Below, piece after piece: positions 41,625 through 47,453 of a DNA stretch of 51,669 nucleotides. The position numbers and the translations under genes were made by a program. The first letter of the stretch is position 1. The number at the start of each line of letters is the position of its first letter. The notes beneath the pieces are model-generated. The model ran no database searches and was not told where the DNA came from. It was given only the letters and a program-made list of their open reading frames with translations. Source of the stretch: a virus; the IMG/VR virus record IMGVR_UViG_3300011270_000003, positions 1 through 51,669 of that record. The stretch is one strand, 5' to 3'.

Positions 41625-42017
41625 ATGAACGAAAGGCTTAAGCAAAGACGAGCAAGAGCTAGAGATATTCAAGAGTATCATCTTGCGAGAGCATGGGAAA
41701 AGATTTTCGAAAGACAGAAACAAGGTGATCGAACTCTAGCAGCTAAGACTACACGTGCTGCTAAGTCACAATGTAAACGTTTATTCACCTCAGGTTGTAT
41801 GATTAAAGGTTATCGTCTAGTAACTAATATTGATTTAACTGATCCATATCCTGAGTGTATTTATGAATGCGTAATCTTACCTCAAGGTGAGAAACAACCA
41901 GGAGGTAGATCAGCATTCAGCAATAGAGAAGAAACACATCGTTTAAATCATGGTCTTAGAGGTAGACCTCATGTCTTTATCAAACCTGAATGGTTTGAAG
42001 TAGAGATGTATAACTAA
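41625..42017 (+). CDS. Hypothetical protein, 130 aa
   Basis: ATG 41625 has GAGAGG 5 bases upstream; GTG 41619 is an alternative. The N-terminal half is a strongly basic helix (RLKQRRARARDIQEYHLARA; RTLAAKTTRAAKSQCKRLFT). The second half (YRLVTNIDLTDPYPECIYEC, then HGLRGRPHVFIKPEWFEVEM) is a small alpha/beta domain. No family is recognised. Confidence 0.65.
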   Translation: MNERLKQRRARARDIQEYHLARAWEKIFERQKQGDRTLAAKTTRAAKSQCKRLFTSGCMIKGYRLVTNIDLTDPYPECIYECVILPQGEKQPGGRSAFSNREETHRLNHGLRGRPHVFIKPEWFEVEMYN

Positions 42018-42021
42018 TTAG

Positions 42022-42166
42022 AATAACCTAACAGGTTATATAGGATAACCTACGGCTGATGATCTAAGACCCCCTTCAGTTAGTAGGTTATTGGCTGTAC
42101 GGGCCGCCATAAGGAGAGATCAGAGCTACTCTGGATGCTGCCTCTGTGCGTACTCTCCACCTGTAC
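42022..42166 (+). promoter_or_regulatory. Structured mRNA leader with competing stems
   Basis: Four related arms are present. ATAACCT 42023-42029 pairs with AGGTTAT 42033-42039. TAACCTA 42046-42052 pairs with TAGGTTA 42084-42090. The first arm AATAACCTA 42022-42030 can instead pair with TAGGTTATT 42084-42092. A second hairpin follows: GGAGAG 42113-42118 with CTCTCC 42153-42158, enclosing CAGAG 42121-42125 with CTCTG 42142-42146. Its 3' side continues ACC-T-GTAC into the ribosome binding region of the gene at 42187. Confidence 0.6.
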
Positions 42167-42186
42167 TTACAAACACGGAGAATGTC

Positions 42187-42609
42187 ATGTCTTGGAAAGA
42201 TAATCTATCTGAGGTATCTTATTGGATATTTCTTACTCTAGCTGTAGCTCTAATATTTTCTATTACATATTCGTGTGCCGGAGCTTCTACATGTTGGTCT
42301 GATCCACATTCAGCAACAGATAAATATACGCGTAGGAACCCCAACCATGTGGGTGAAATGTGTTGGCACCCTACCTACCAGAAGAATAAAATAACTTACC
42401 AGCGAGCTTCCTACGGGCATGGCGAGCCCACCTACAAGCAGTCCTCCAATGCTGCTCTTACGATCTTAGCCAAACCTGTATTAAGACCAGCTACGATGAA
42501 AGCAATCAATGACTTTCTATTGATGCAAGGACTACAGAATGATCCAATGTTGAAAGACTATCTAATCAGAAAGATGCTTGAGATCCAACAGAGGAACATA
42601 GAACCATGA
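42187..42609 (+). CDS. Membrane-anchored hypothetical protein, 140 aa
   Basis: ATG 42187 follows ACGGAG with good spacing; the frame is open upstream to 42091, but that part overlaps the structured leader. One transmembrane helix (VSYWIFLTLAVALIFSITYS) is followed by CAGASTCW. Residues about 80-140 are helical (TMKAINDFLLMQGLQNDPML). A structured RNA element (42331-42415) lies within the coding sequence, so translation of the whole frame should be checked. Function unknown. Confidence 0.6.
   Translation: MSWKDNLSEVSYWIFLTLAVALIFSITYSCAGASTCWSDPHSATDKYTRRNPNHVGEMCWHPTYQKNKITYQRASYGHGEPTYKQSSNAALTILAKPVLRPATMKAINDFLLMQGLQNDPMLKDYLIRKMLEIQQRNIEP
42331..42415 (+). repeat. RNA element copy A (paired with 49749-49834)
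   Basis: CGTAGGAA 42331-42338 can pair with TTCCTACG 42408-42415. The 3' 30 bases (42386-42415) match 49805-49834 at 27 of 30 positions, and the 5' arm is also conserved at the second site. This copy lies inside the gene at 42187-42609; the other is a 5' leader. Confidence 0.6.
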
Positions 42610-43049
42610 GCAGCATTAACCCTTACTACTGTATGCAAGCTAACAAAGGCACGCATTGTTCTCTCAGTCAAGACGCAAGCAATAGACAACAGTGTGCGAC
42701 CTGTCATGACTATGAGCGTGAGCAAGCTGCTGATAAGGCTAGTCTATATGCTAAGAAGAATCTTTCATCTCCCATGGATCAAGATCCCTTAGCGATAATA
42801 GCCAATATATGTCTTTCACTCACCTATGGTGAGATGATTGAATTAGGTAAACAAATCTACAGTTGGTCTACTACTGAAGTAAGTGGTAAACCAATCAATG
42901 AAGAAGCTTTAGTTAAACTAATACATGAATGGAGTAAGAATTATGGGATGGATAATAACGTTAGTAGTAATAGCAACGCTCTTACCAATACTGTGTCTAT
43001 TATTGATGATCTTATTGAGTCCGAAGAACGAACAGGTGGAAGCTCCTAA
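42606..43049 (+). CDS. Hypothetical Cys-containing protein, 147 aa
   Basis: ATG 42606 overlaps the previous stop (ATGA). The first part has two Cys pairs (YCMQANKGTHC; CATCHDYE) that could bind a metal. The middle is helical (DPLAIIANICLSLTYGEMIE). The last 35 residues (VSSNSNALTNTVSIIDDLIE) are low in complexity and overlap a hydrophobic frame encoding the membrane protein at 42943. Function unknown. Confidence 0.65.
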   Translation: MSSINPYYCMQANKGTHCSLSQDASNRQQCATCHDYEREQAADKASLYAKKNLSSPMDQDPLAIIANICLSLTYGEMIELGKQIYSWSTTEVSGKPINEEALVKLIHEWSKNYGMDNNVSSNSNALTNTVSIIDDLIESEERTGGSS

Positions 43050-43107
43050 GCCATATGGAAGCAATCAACAATGGCAAGATCAAGACCACAAAAAGGACAC
43101 TACGTAA
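42943..43107 (+). CDS. Overlapping small membrane protein, 54 aa
   Basis: ATG 42943 has TGGAG 8 bases upstream. It encodes MGWIITLVVIATLLPILCLL, then LMILLSPKNEQVEAPKPYGS and a polar tail, a clear one-helix membrane protein. It overlaps the upstream gene by 107 bases and the downstream gene by 37. The strong hydrophobic segment is unlikely by chance in a shifted frame, but expression is unproven. Confidence 0.55.
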   Translation: MGWIITLVVIATLLPILCLLLMILLSPKNEQVEAPKPYGSNQQWQDQDHKKDTT

Positions 43108-43304
43108 ACATCTCTGGTAAAGGGAACTATACTATCACCAGAGTCTTCTGGGACGAAGGAGAACAGATATGTGTCATAGAAAATATGTGTCCTCCGGATA
43201 ATATAGAACCAGAGAGACATCGTAGAATATCTGCTGACATAATGGAAAGAACTAGGAAGTTCTGGCCTGAAGGTGGTTGGTTAGTCGATGGAGATTATAT
43301 CTAG
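43071..43304 (+). CDS. Hypothetical protein, 77 aa
   Basis: ATG 43071 follows GGAAG at a longer spacing. The product contains HYVNISGKGNYTITRVFWDE and ends RKFWPEGGWLVDGDYI, suggesting a small beta domain that may bind a ligand or protein. It precedes the second early promoter. No family is recognised. Confidence 0.6.
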   Translation: MARSRPQKGHYVNISGKGNYTITRVFWDEGEQICVIENMCPPDNIEPERHRRISADIMERTRKFWPEGGWLVDGDYI

Positions 43305-43352
43305 ATTATTTACATAAGTTGCAATAAAACCTACGATAAGAAGCTCTGACTC

Positions 43353-43380
43353 TTGACTTAACTATCTACTATGTTATAAT
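43353..43380 (+). promoter_or_regulatory. Rightward early promoter 2
   Basis: TTGACT (43353-43358), 16 bases, perfect TATAAT (43375-43380). It shares TTGACTTAACTAT with promoter 1 at 40885 and has the same spacer length. It lies in the only gap between 43304 and 43402 and restarts transcription for the downstream genes and tRNA. Confidence 0.82.
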
Positions 43381-43401
43381 ATTGACAATGGGAGAAGCAA
43401 G

Positions 43402-43575
43402 ATGGGTAAAGCAAGCAGACTGAAGTGGGAAGATATGTTGGATCATAGATGTCCTACTTGTTCATCCAGTCAGGGTTTCATGTGTGTTAATCCTGATGGC
43501 CTGGCAGTTAAGTACGTTCATCCAGAAAGGTTCAAACTCTATGAGCAAGAACAAGACAGACGAAAACAAGACTGA
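43402..43575 (+). CDS. Small CxxC protein, 57 aa
   Basis: ATG 43402 follows GGGAGAAG, 22 bases after the promoter's -10 box. A CPTC pair and a later Cys (HRCPTCSSSQGFMCVNPDGL) suggest a partial zinc knuckle. The tail is charged and helical (FKLYEQEQDRRKQD). Function unknown. Confidence 0.6.
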   Translation: MGKASRLKWEDMLDHRCPTCSSSQGFMCVNPDGLAVKYVHPERFKLYEQEQDRRKQD

Positions 43576-43687
43576 AGGTCTAATCTTAGGAACAGTTTCT
43601 CCTGAAAAGGAATGGTTGAAACAGAATCCTTCAAAGAAAGACAAACCAAATGTCCAAAAGAAGGAGACCAGTAAAACAAGCAAGTAG
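43541..43687 (+). CDS. Small Lys-rich protein, 48 aa
   Basis: ATG 43541 overlaps the previous gene and follows AAAGG. The product MSKNKTDENKTEGLILGTVS, then PEKEWLKQNPSKKDKPNVQK is disordered and basic. Longer in-frame starts upstream lack a ribosome binding site. Function unknown. Confidence 0.5.
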   Translation: MSKNKTDENKTEGLILGTVSPEKEWLKQNPSKKDKPNVQKKETSKTSK

Positions 43688-44033
43688 AAGAGCTTATCTT
43701 AAGAAGCATTCTACTAGATTTAATCCTATATGGAGGAAAATAGCTAACGACATTCCATTCGATCCTACATCTCTCAACATTAGAGAGAATGAGACGACAT
43801 GGAAGTCTGACTTTGCTCAAGGTATTGATGAATGGTATACCGTCAACTTAGGAAGCGGTAAATATAATCAAACAGTAATGAAATTTTCAGGTAATAAATT
43901 CTTCTTTGAAAACTATTATCAATCTAGTTTAGGAGTTATTAAACAAGTCAGCATAGTCTATCCTAATAGGGATATGGCTATGTTAAGATACAATACCAAC
44001 ACAATACACTGGCAGGGGGATACGACGGAGTAA
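43650..44033 (+). CDS. Hypothetical protein, 127 aa
   Basis: ATG 43650 lies in the end of the previous gene. The N-terminus is basic (SKRRRPVKQASRRAYLKKHS), the rest alpha/beta with many aromatics (SGNKFFFENYYQSSLGVIKQ; VSIVYPNRDMAMLRYNTNTI). It resembles small early proteins of podoviruses without a named family. Confidence 0.6.
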   Translation: MSKRRRPVKQASRRAYLKKHSTRFNPIWRKIANDIPFDPTSLNIRENETTWKSDFAQGIDEWYTVNLGSGKYNQTVMKFSGNKFFFENYYQSSLGVIKQVSIVYPNRDMAMLRYNTNTIHWQGDTTE

Positions 44034-44038
44034 ACCTA

Positions 44039-44254
44039 ATGGCTATTGGCATTTGTAAATGCGGACGTAGAACTGTCAAACACGACAACTGTGCATATAC
44101 TTTTAGATGGTTATGTGAAACATGTCGTTCAGATATTAATAAGAGAGAAGTTTGTACTTGTTGTCCTATAAATGTTTATCGTTGGTGTGATGGCGGAGAA
44201 AACTGTAAGAAAACTCTATTATATTTATTCAATTCACTGAAACGTAGTGCATGA
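44039..44254 (+). CDS. Cys-rich zinc-binding protein, 71 aa
   Basis: Ten Cys are arranged as CKCG, then C, CETC, CTCC, C and C, probably holding two zinc ions in a compact fold. ATG 44039 follows CGGAG. The stop lies inside the first of four tandem hairpins (44241-44278). Small zinc proteins early in infection often bind host polymerases or nucleases, but no target is evident here. Confidence 0.65.
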   Translation: MAIGICKCGRRTVKHDNCAYTFRWLCETCRSDINKREVCTCCPINVYRWCDGGENCKKTLLYLFNSLKRSA

Positions 44255-44350
44255 TCCTCAGATACCGTGCACTACGTTAGTCTCCTACAAACCCACATGT
44301 AGGAGCAGACTCCGGTGGGTTGAGTAATGCAGGTTACTCCCCACCGGAGT
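44241..44350 (+). promoter_or_regulatory. Three tandem hairpins after the zinc protein gene
   Basis: Three perfect stems follow each other: 11 bp (44241-44251 with 44268-44278, containing the upstream stop codon); 8 bp (44282-44289 with 44298-44305); and 11 bp plus 6 bp (44309-44319 with 44340-44350, enclosing 44322-44327 with 44334-44339). The third is followed by TCTTATT and could terminate partly. The stretch 44255-44623 holds no protein gene. Confidence 0.65.
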
Positions 44351-44357
44351 TCTTATT

Positions 44358-44420
44358 CCAGACTACCACGTACTAATTGCGTGAGGGTTGCCAAGCTTCC
44401 CGTGTAGTCTGGTTTTCTTT
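44358..44420 (+). terminator. Terminator-like hairpin directly upstream of tRNA
   Basis: CCAGACTA-C-CACG (44358-44370) pairs with CGTG-TAGTCTGG (44401-44412) with one bulge, followed by TTTTCTTT. The long loop is unusual for an intrinsic terminator. It ends two bases before the tRNA, so it may also serve as the tRNA's 5' processing leader. Confidence 0.65.
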
Positions 44421-44422
44421 CT

Positions 44423-44499
44423 GCCCATATAGGCCAATCGGTAGAGTCAGGGGACTTAAAATCCCCACAGTGTCAGTTCGAGTCTGACTATGGGCACCA
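44423..44499 (+). tRNA. tRNA-Leu (UAA) with short variable arm, CCA encoded
   Basis: The acceptor is GCCCATA 44423-44429 with TATGGGC 44489-44495, then A and encoded CCA. The 3-bp D stem GGC/GTC with loop CAATCGGTAGA is the class II type and matches bacterial tRNA-Leu(UAA). The anticodon arm is GGGGA-CTTAAAA-TCCCC with anticodon UAA. The T arm is GTCAG-TTCGAGT-CTGAC. The variable region is only ACAGT, whereas cellular tRNA-Leu has a long extra arm. It reads UUA, a codon very common in this AT-rich phage. Confidence 0.9.
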
Positions 44500-44506
44500 C
44501 ACCGAC

Positions 44507-44609
44507 TATAAGCGGACCGCTGTACCCTCTCAGACCAATCCTAGTACGAGTTGGTGTTGGTACTTGGATGTTGCTGATAGAAAGGTAAACACCCAGCGGT
44601 CCACCTATA
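44507..44609 (+). promoter_or_regulatory. Structured leader, copy 1 of AGC/ACC-loop element
   Basis: Stem 1 TATA 44507-44510 pairs with TATA 44606-44609. Stem 2 GGACCGCTG 44514-44522 pairs with CAGCGGTCC 44594-44602. Between them is the internal loop AGC/ACC. The same loop between different but paired sequences occurs at 46639-46721. The 3' side ends 2 bases before the ACGGAG of the next gene. Confidence 0.75.
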
Positions 44610-44623
44610 TACGGAGAATTAAC

Positions 44624-45004
44624 ATGCGTGAAGAATACGGACTAATAGTAGCCTTCGGCATGTTAGCTATACTTGTCTACTATATGATTAGAAACATTGT
44701 ATCTTATTATCAATTCATTCCTTACTTTTACAGGAAGAGACTTAAGAGGAAATATAATATGACCCCGGAAAGAGATAAAGAATTAGAGACTATCGTAGCT
44801 GATCTATTCCTCGAACAGGTAGATAAGACTTACCTAGAAGGGAAGATAACCAACGACGAACGATACTATCTATATGAAAAGTATGCTAAGGTGTGGTCTA
44901 TCGATGACCTTATACCACGTACAAAAGATAAACCTCCCTGGGATGAGGTATCTGTTCCTGAAGAACCAAAGAGAAAGTCTCTACAGGAACTATTCAACCA
45001 ATAA
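44624..45004 (+). CDS. Membrane-anchored protein, 126 aa
   Basis: ATG 44624 follows ACGGAGAAT. One N-terminal transmembrane helix (LIVAFGMLAILVYYMIRNIV) is followed by a basic linker, then a cytosolic helix domain (RDKELETIVADLFLEQVDKT; ITNDERYYLYEKYAKVW) and a Pro-rich end. An upstream in-frame start at 44564 lies within the leader hairpin and is disfavoured. Function unknown. Confidence 0.65.
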   Translation: MREEYGLIVAFGMLAILVYYMIRNIVSYYQFIPYFYRKRLKRKYNMTPERDKELETIVADLFLEQVDKTYLEGKITNDERYYLYEKYAKVWSIDDLIPRTKDKPPWDEVSVPEEPKRKSLQELFNQ

Positions 45005-45077
45005 TGACAGGTCTTACAACGCTCGCTCGCAAGAGTTCGCGAACAACGTCTCGTTAACACTCGACACGGAGAATACC

Positions 45078-46505
45078 ATGGCTACGGATTTACACAGAGG
45101 TTCACTTTTAGTCAAAGAGGCTACTTGGATCATACCAGAGGCTATGATGAAGATCCAAGTAGAGAAAAATAAAGGTGGTGCTGGAGCCATCATACATACT
45201 GGAACTGAACTTCAACTGGTCAGTTCTGATCATCTTACTATCGATAAGTGGATGAACCTTCAGAGCCAACTAAAGGATCAGAAGGCTATTTTCTATCTGT
45301 CTAATATCACCAACACTATTCCAGAGGAAGATAAACAGCCCATTGTGTTGTTAGCGGATACTGAGAATAATCCTCTTATTGTAGGCGTATTAGAAGGAGA
45401 ATTCCCTTCTTCTAATGATAGTTCTGCTCACACTCCTGAGTATAGAGCAGCACAGAAACTCATGCTCCGGTTCAAGAAAACATACAAACTCTTAGAAGGA
45501 GATATGACTAAAGTATGGGAAGATCTTAAGGATCCTTCCACTCACGAAGAGATTGTCTCGGGTCTTATTGGGCATCGTGGTGCTATTGGCTTGTTCCTTT
45601 CTACAGGTAATGCTATTTCCTTTGACAAAGATAATGGTTTAGGCGGTGATTTTAGATGGGGTTATGCTTCAAATGCATTCGGTTATACCGAACAGAATGA
45701 AGCAATGACCGACGGTATTAGAACTACTCCTAGAAATTTAGAAGCTAAGAATAAGTTAGCAGCTATTCTTGGGCATACTACTTCTATAACTCCACCTAAA
45801 GTAGAAGAAAAGGTGGAGAATGAGGAGTTTGAGTTAGTAGAACCTGGAGTTAATATCCAAGGTAAGAACAGTCTCAGAAACTTTTACGATAAGTTAGTCA
45901 GAGAAGGTAGAATTGCTGCTATTCCTGCTAACTTCAAAGATAGACCGAAGGTCCGAGCTAAGAAGATTGAAGGTAAACAGACAGCTAAGACTTTCGAAGA
46001 TGCTGCGAGGATGCTTCAAGATAAGAAACCTGTCGGACCTTCATCTCCTATCTCTAGCGCTACTGATACCAAAACAGAAGGAGAGACCTTACTCAAAGAT
46101 TCTCCGACAATCATCCCGACCATAGACGCAGAACAACGTCAAGACTTCTTGGATAACTTCATGAAAACCATCGATGTCAACAATCTAGAAATCATGGATA
46201 CACAGCAAGTAGCTGACTTCGAGAAAGACTGGCCTAGTCTGTCTCAACAGACGGGTATTCCTGAAGAGTTAGCTAATGGTCTGAGGATGACATTTGCAAA
46301 GAAGTGTGATCTTGCAGATACATATCCTAAGATTGCTGCTGTCGGTTGGCAGAACTTAGTTAATCACCATATTCGTTTATTAGCAGCCTACAACAAGGCT
46401 ACAGCAGATCTTAAAGCTGCTGAGGAATTACTTACTAAACCTGCTGATAAGGCTACTACTTCTGTTCCTGCTACAGGAGGAACTAAGAAGTTCGGTATTA
46501 AGTAG
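45078..46505 (+). CDS. Unknown early protein, 475 aa
   Basis: ATG 45078 follows ACGGAGAAT; the frame is open upstream, but without a ribosome binding site. The N-terminal half (LVKEATWIIPEAMMKIQVEK; IFYLSNITNTIPEEDKQPIV; PLIVGVLEGEFPSSNDSSAH) is an alpha/beta domain that I have seen in podoviruses without a firm function. Residues about 270-400 are Lys/Glu/Pro-rich and disordered, and the C-terminus (DTYPKIAAVGWQNLVNHHIR) is helical. It lies upstream of primase-helicase, so a replication accessory role is a guess. Confidence 0.7.
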   Translation: MATDLHRGSLLVKEATWIIPEAMMKIQVEKNKGGAGAIIHTGTELQLVSSDHLTIDKWMNLQSQLKDQKAIFYLSNITNTIPEEDKQPIVLLADTENNPLIVGVLEGEFPSSNDSSAHTPEYRAAQKLMLRFKKTYKLLEGDMTKVWEDLKDPSTHEEIVSGLIGHRGAIGLFLSTGNAISFDKDNGLGGDFRWGYASNAFGYTEQNEAMTDGIRTTPRNLEAKNKLAAILGHTTSITPPKVEEKVENEEFELVEPGVNIQGKNSLRNFYDKLVREGRIAAIPANFKDRPKVRAKKIEGKQTAKTFEDAARMLQDKKPVGPSSPISSATDTKTEGETLLKDSPTIIPTIDAEQRQDFLDNFMKTIDVNNLEIMDTQQVADFEKDWPSLSQQTGIPEELANGLRMTFAKKCDLADTYPKIAAVGWQNLVNHHIRLLAAYNKATADLKAAEELLTKPADKATTSVPATGGTKKFGIK

Positions 46506-46519
46506 GCTTGAGGGCCGTT

Positions 46520-46721
46520 ACCTGTGTAACCAATGCAGTGCAGACACAGGTCTGGGTAACCAGATTATAGAGCTGCATTTCAAATCAGGTCTACTTATAG
46601 GAGAGTGGTAGCCGTCTATCACTACCACTCTCCGGCTACTTATAAGCGGACACTATAGGGACCGAGGTCAGGCAATTACAGACCAAGGGTAACACTTTGC
46701 CTTATAGTGTCCACCTATAAG
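46520..46721 (+). promoter_or_regulatory. Long structured leader, copy 2 of AGC/ACC-loop element
   Basis: Three stems occur in order. ACCTGTGT 46520-46527 pairs with ACACAGGT 46544-46551. A perfect 12-bp stem pairs 46600-46611 with 46622-46633. The conserved element follows: CTTATA 46639-46644 with TATAAG 46716-46721, and GGACACTATA 46648-46657 with TATAGTGTCC 46703-46712, separated by internal loop AGC/ACC. CTACTTATA also occurs twice as a direct repeat (46591-46599, 46636-46644). The element ends against AGGAG of the next gene. Confidence 0.75.
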
Positions 46722-46733
46722 CAGGAGTCTAAT

Positions 46734-47453
46734 ATGTTAGAAATGTTCAAGCCGAAACAGACAACTATTCAAACATTGGACATGAGATCTCCTGCTGAGA
46801 TTAACTGGCATAAGTTAGGAGCTAAGCCATCATCTGCATGGTGGAAACTTGCAGAAAGAGAATGGCGAATTGAAGGCATGTATTGTACTCCTGACATCAG
46901 TACAATTGAAGATAACATGTATAATCTTCTATTCGTATGTGATGCTTTAATACAAGGAGAAAAGAAATTTAAACAGATAGAAGACAACTGCATCTTAGTA
47001 GCTAATTGTTTTACAGTTAACAACTTCGAATTCTGGTCTAAGGATTTAGGGACTGAAACGTTCCCCATTCCTTTAGAAACAGACAAGAAAGCTGTATTCG
47101 AAGAATGGGCTGATCTTAATACTAGTAGGTTAGCTCAACCTGCTAAGATCAAAGGACAATTATTAGCAGTCAGAGGAAATACTTTAATTTCTCTTGACAA
47201 AGACTATTCAAATACTATAATATATGAACGTAAGAAAGTACATATACACATACCTAATAGACAAATACATTATCTGGACAATGGTCACACAGATATTAAG
47301 ATGTGTGACATGGGTATGTGGGTATGGATGTATGTTGGAATACCTGCCTATTGGTCTGATATAATTGACATTGGATTTAGGTGTAAACCTGTCACGATTT
47401 ATAAGTCAAAAGCAATGATGAAGGAGCCATATTATTACTTCCCGACTAGTTGA
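46734..47453 (+). CDS. Hypothetical protein, 239 aa
   Basis: ATG 46734 follows CAGGAG. It is an alpha/beta protein with many aromatics (INWHKLGAKPSSAWWKLAER; NMYNLLFVCDALIQGEKKFK; VHIHIPNRQIHYLDNGHTDI). No motif is recognised. Its 3' end contains the AAGGAG ribosome binding site and presumed ATT start of the primase-helicase, overlapping it by 20 bases. Confidence 0.65.
   Translation: MLEMFKPKQTTIQTLDMRSPAEINWHKLGAKPSSAWWKLAEREWRIEGMYCTPDISTIEDNMYNLLFVCDALIQGEKKFKQIEDNCILVANCFTVNNFEFWSKDLGTETFPIPLETDKKAVFEEWADLNTSRLAQPAKIKGQLLAVRGNTLISLDKDYSNTIIYERKKVHIHIPNRQIHYLDNGHTDIKMCDMGMWVWMYVGIPAYWSDIIDIGFRCKPVTIYKSKAMMKEPYYYFPTS

Noticed and set aside
42091-42186. Upstream start for the 140-aa membrane protein
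   Set aside because: The region forms the leader hairpins and has no ribosome binding site; ATG 42187 follows ACGGAG.
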